From a bacterium (lineage in GTDB: Bacteria; Fidelibacterota; Marinisomatia; Marinisomatales; JAHJCW01): a DNA stretch of 6,892 nt. The DNA is taken from positions 1 to 6,892 of the forward strand of contig JAUXHY010000068.1 of assembly GCA_030621275.1 (NCBI GenBank), read 5' to 3'. This document shows, piece after piece, positions 5,783 to 6,892 of this stretch. Below the pieces are notes generated by a model. That model searched no databases. It saw only the letters and a program-made list of their open reading frames with translations, and was not told the origin of the DNA. Made by a program: the position numbers and the translations under genes. Position 1 is the stretch's first letter. Each line of letters starts with the position of its first letter.

Positions 5783-6892
5783 ATGAGTTTATTAACTAAA
5801 GCATTTGGAACAAAATCGGACCGTGAAATAAAATCACTTTGGCCTATTGTCAAAGAGATCAAACAGTTTGCTGAGAGCATAAAAGGCAAGTCGGATGAAG
5901 ATCTTATTCAACGTACAAATGAGATGCGTTCTGAAGTAATTACCGCACGCGAAAAAATCGAGCAAGAATTATCCGGTAAAAGAATTGATAAAGATGAAGC
6001 TAAAAAGCAAATTCTTAAAGCAGAGCAAAAAAAGTTAGATGAACTTTTACCCGAAGCTTTTGCTATCGTTAAGGAGACTTGCCGTCGCTTGATGGGTCAA
6101 TCTTGGCGAGTTGTAGGACAAGAAATTAAGTGGGAAATGGATCCATATGATGTACAATTAATTGGCGCAATAATATTATATCGCGGTAAAGTTGCGGAAA
6201 TGAAAACGGGGGAGGGCAAAACGCTTGTAGCTACAATGCCAATGTATTTGAACGCTCTAACAGGTAGAGGAGCGCATTTAATTACCGTAAACGATTATTT
6301 GGCACAACGTGATTCTGAATGGATGGGAGAAATATACAAACGATTGGGATTATCAGTAGGTCATATACTAAACACAATGGATAATACTCAACGTCGTGCA
6401 GCATATAACTGTGATATTACATATGGTACAAATAATGAATTTGGTTTTGACTATTTACGTGATAATATGTCTTTGGCACCTGAAGATCAGGTACAACGCG
6501 GGCATGCGTTTGCAATTGTTGATGAGGTTGACAGTGTTCTAATAGATGAAGCACGAACTCCATTAATTATTTCCGGTTCAGTTGATGCTCCTGTTGATAG
6601 TTCATATAAGGATCTCAAGCCAGCAGTCCAAATGTTATATCGAAAGCAACATACACTTGTTTCTGAATTGGTTCGCGAAGCCGAAAATTTTTTAAAGGAT
6701 GGTAAAGATGATGAAGCTGGGTTAAAAATTTTACAGGCGAATCGAGGTATGCCAAAACATCCGCGTTTGATGAAATTATTCCAAGAACCTGGAATGATAA
6801 AACTGATGAGAGGTGTTGAATCTAATTTTTTAAGGGATAAAAAGCTTCATGAAGTCGATGATGATCTATATTTTAGTATAGATGAAAAATCT
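5783..6892 (+). CDS. secA: Preprotein translocase ATPase SecA, N-terminal part (cut by the window edge)
   Basis: The frame opens at ATG 5783 and runs without a stop to the last base, giving the first 370 residues. SecA is the motor that pushes unfolded preproteins through SecYEG. The first nucleotide-binding domain shows the Q-motif region [11 protein letters not shown] (119-129), Walker A MKTGEGKT (140-147), [10 protein letters not shown] (168-177), [15 protein letters not shown] (214-228) and Walker [21 protein letters not shown] (246-265). The preprotein cross-linking domain begins near 270. Compared with E. coli SecA there is an extra charged helical stretch at about 45-85 and a longer segment around 275-350, both familiar from FCB-group SecA. 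No Shine-Dalgarno site precedes the ATG, but the N-terminus aligns with the family start (LLTKAFG). The C-terminal motor parts and any zinc-binding tail lie outside the window. Confidence 0.96.
   Translation, partial: MSLLTKAFGTKSDREIKSLWPIVKEIKQFAESIKGKSDEDLIQRTNEMRSEVITAREKIEQELSGKRIDKDEAKKQILKAEQKKLDELLPEAFAIVKETCRRLMGQSWRVVGQEIKWEMDPYDVQLIGAIILYRGKVAEMKTGEGKTLVATMPMYLNALTGRGAHLITVNDYLAQRDSEWMGEIYKRLGLSVGHILNTMDNTQRRAAYNCDITYGTNNEFGFDYLRDNMSLAPEDQVQRGHAFAIVDEVDSVLIDEARTPLIISGSVDAPVDSSYKDLKPAVQMLYRKQHTLVSELVREAENFLKDGKDDEAGLKILQANRGMPKHPRLMKLFQEPGMIKLMRGVESNFLRDKKLHEVDDDLYFSIDEKS

Noticed and set aside
1..6892. Mobile elements, CRISPR arrays, defence or toxin genes, tRNA or rRNA
   Set aside because: All long frames are accounted for by housekeeping or metabolic families, and I found no repeat array, terminal inverted repeats, transposase motif or tRNA cloverleaf by reading.

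Overview
The window is chromosomal housekeeping DNA from an AT-rich bacterium (roughly 35-40% GC by eye). It most likely comes from the Chlorobi/Ignavibacteria side of the FCB group. The main clue is SecA. Its N-terminal half has extra charged segments, at about residues 45-85 and 275-350, that E. coli SecA lacks. It also reads [13 protein letters not shown] at the Q-motif, in the style of Chlorobi and relatives. NusB is the ordinary short form (143 aa), not the roughly 300-aa form I recall from Bacteroidota proper, which points the same way. This placement rests on recalled family features, not on a tree.

Layout: (1) 27-632, minus strand: a PlsY-family membrane acyltransferase with unusual motif residues. 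(2) 633-750: a divergent promoter region. (3) 751-1683: a PhoH/YbeZ-type ATPase whose best promoter would start transcription at or next to its ATG. (4) 1684-1902: a 219-bp intergenic region with a good sigma-70-like promoter, a long interrupted palindrome overlapping its -35 box, and a set of mutually exclusive short hairpins in the leader. (5) 1903-5709: a tight block of thiolase, acyl-CoA dehydrogenase, branched-chain aminotransferase and NusB, with junctions of 1-base overlap, 4 bases and 6 bases. (6) 5783 to the right edge: the first 370 codons of secA, cut by the window end.

The thiolase, acyl-CoA dehydrogenase and aminotransferase fit a route for branched-chain amino acids, isoleucine especially. 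The aminotransferase makes the 2-oxo acid, the dehydrogenase desaturates the acyl-CoA made from it, and the thiolase cleaves the final 3-oxoacyl-CoA. The 2-oxoacid dehydrogenase, hydratase and hydroxyacyl-CoA dehydrogenase steps would have to be encoded elsewhere. Short-chain fatty acid metabolism is an alternative reading for the first two genes.

I saw no mobile element, CRISPR array, tRNA, rRNA or defence system, and no evidence for a wholly new system. The points most worth a second look are the substituted active-site motifs of the PlsY-like protein, the operator/leader architecture before the thiolase, the possible leaderless phoH transcript, and the mixed use of Shine-Dalgarno sites.
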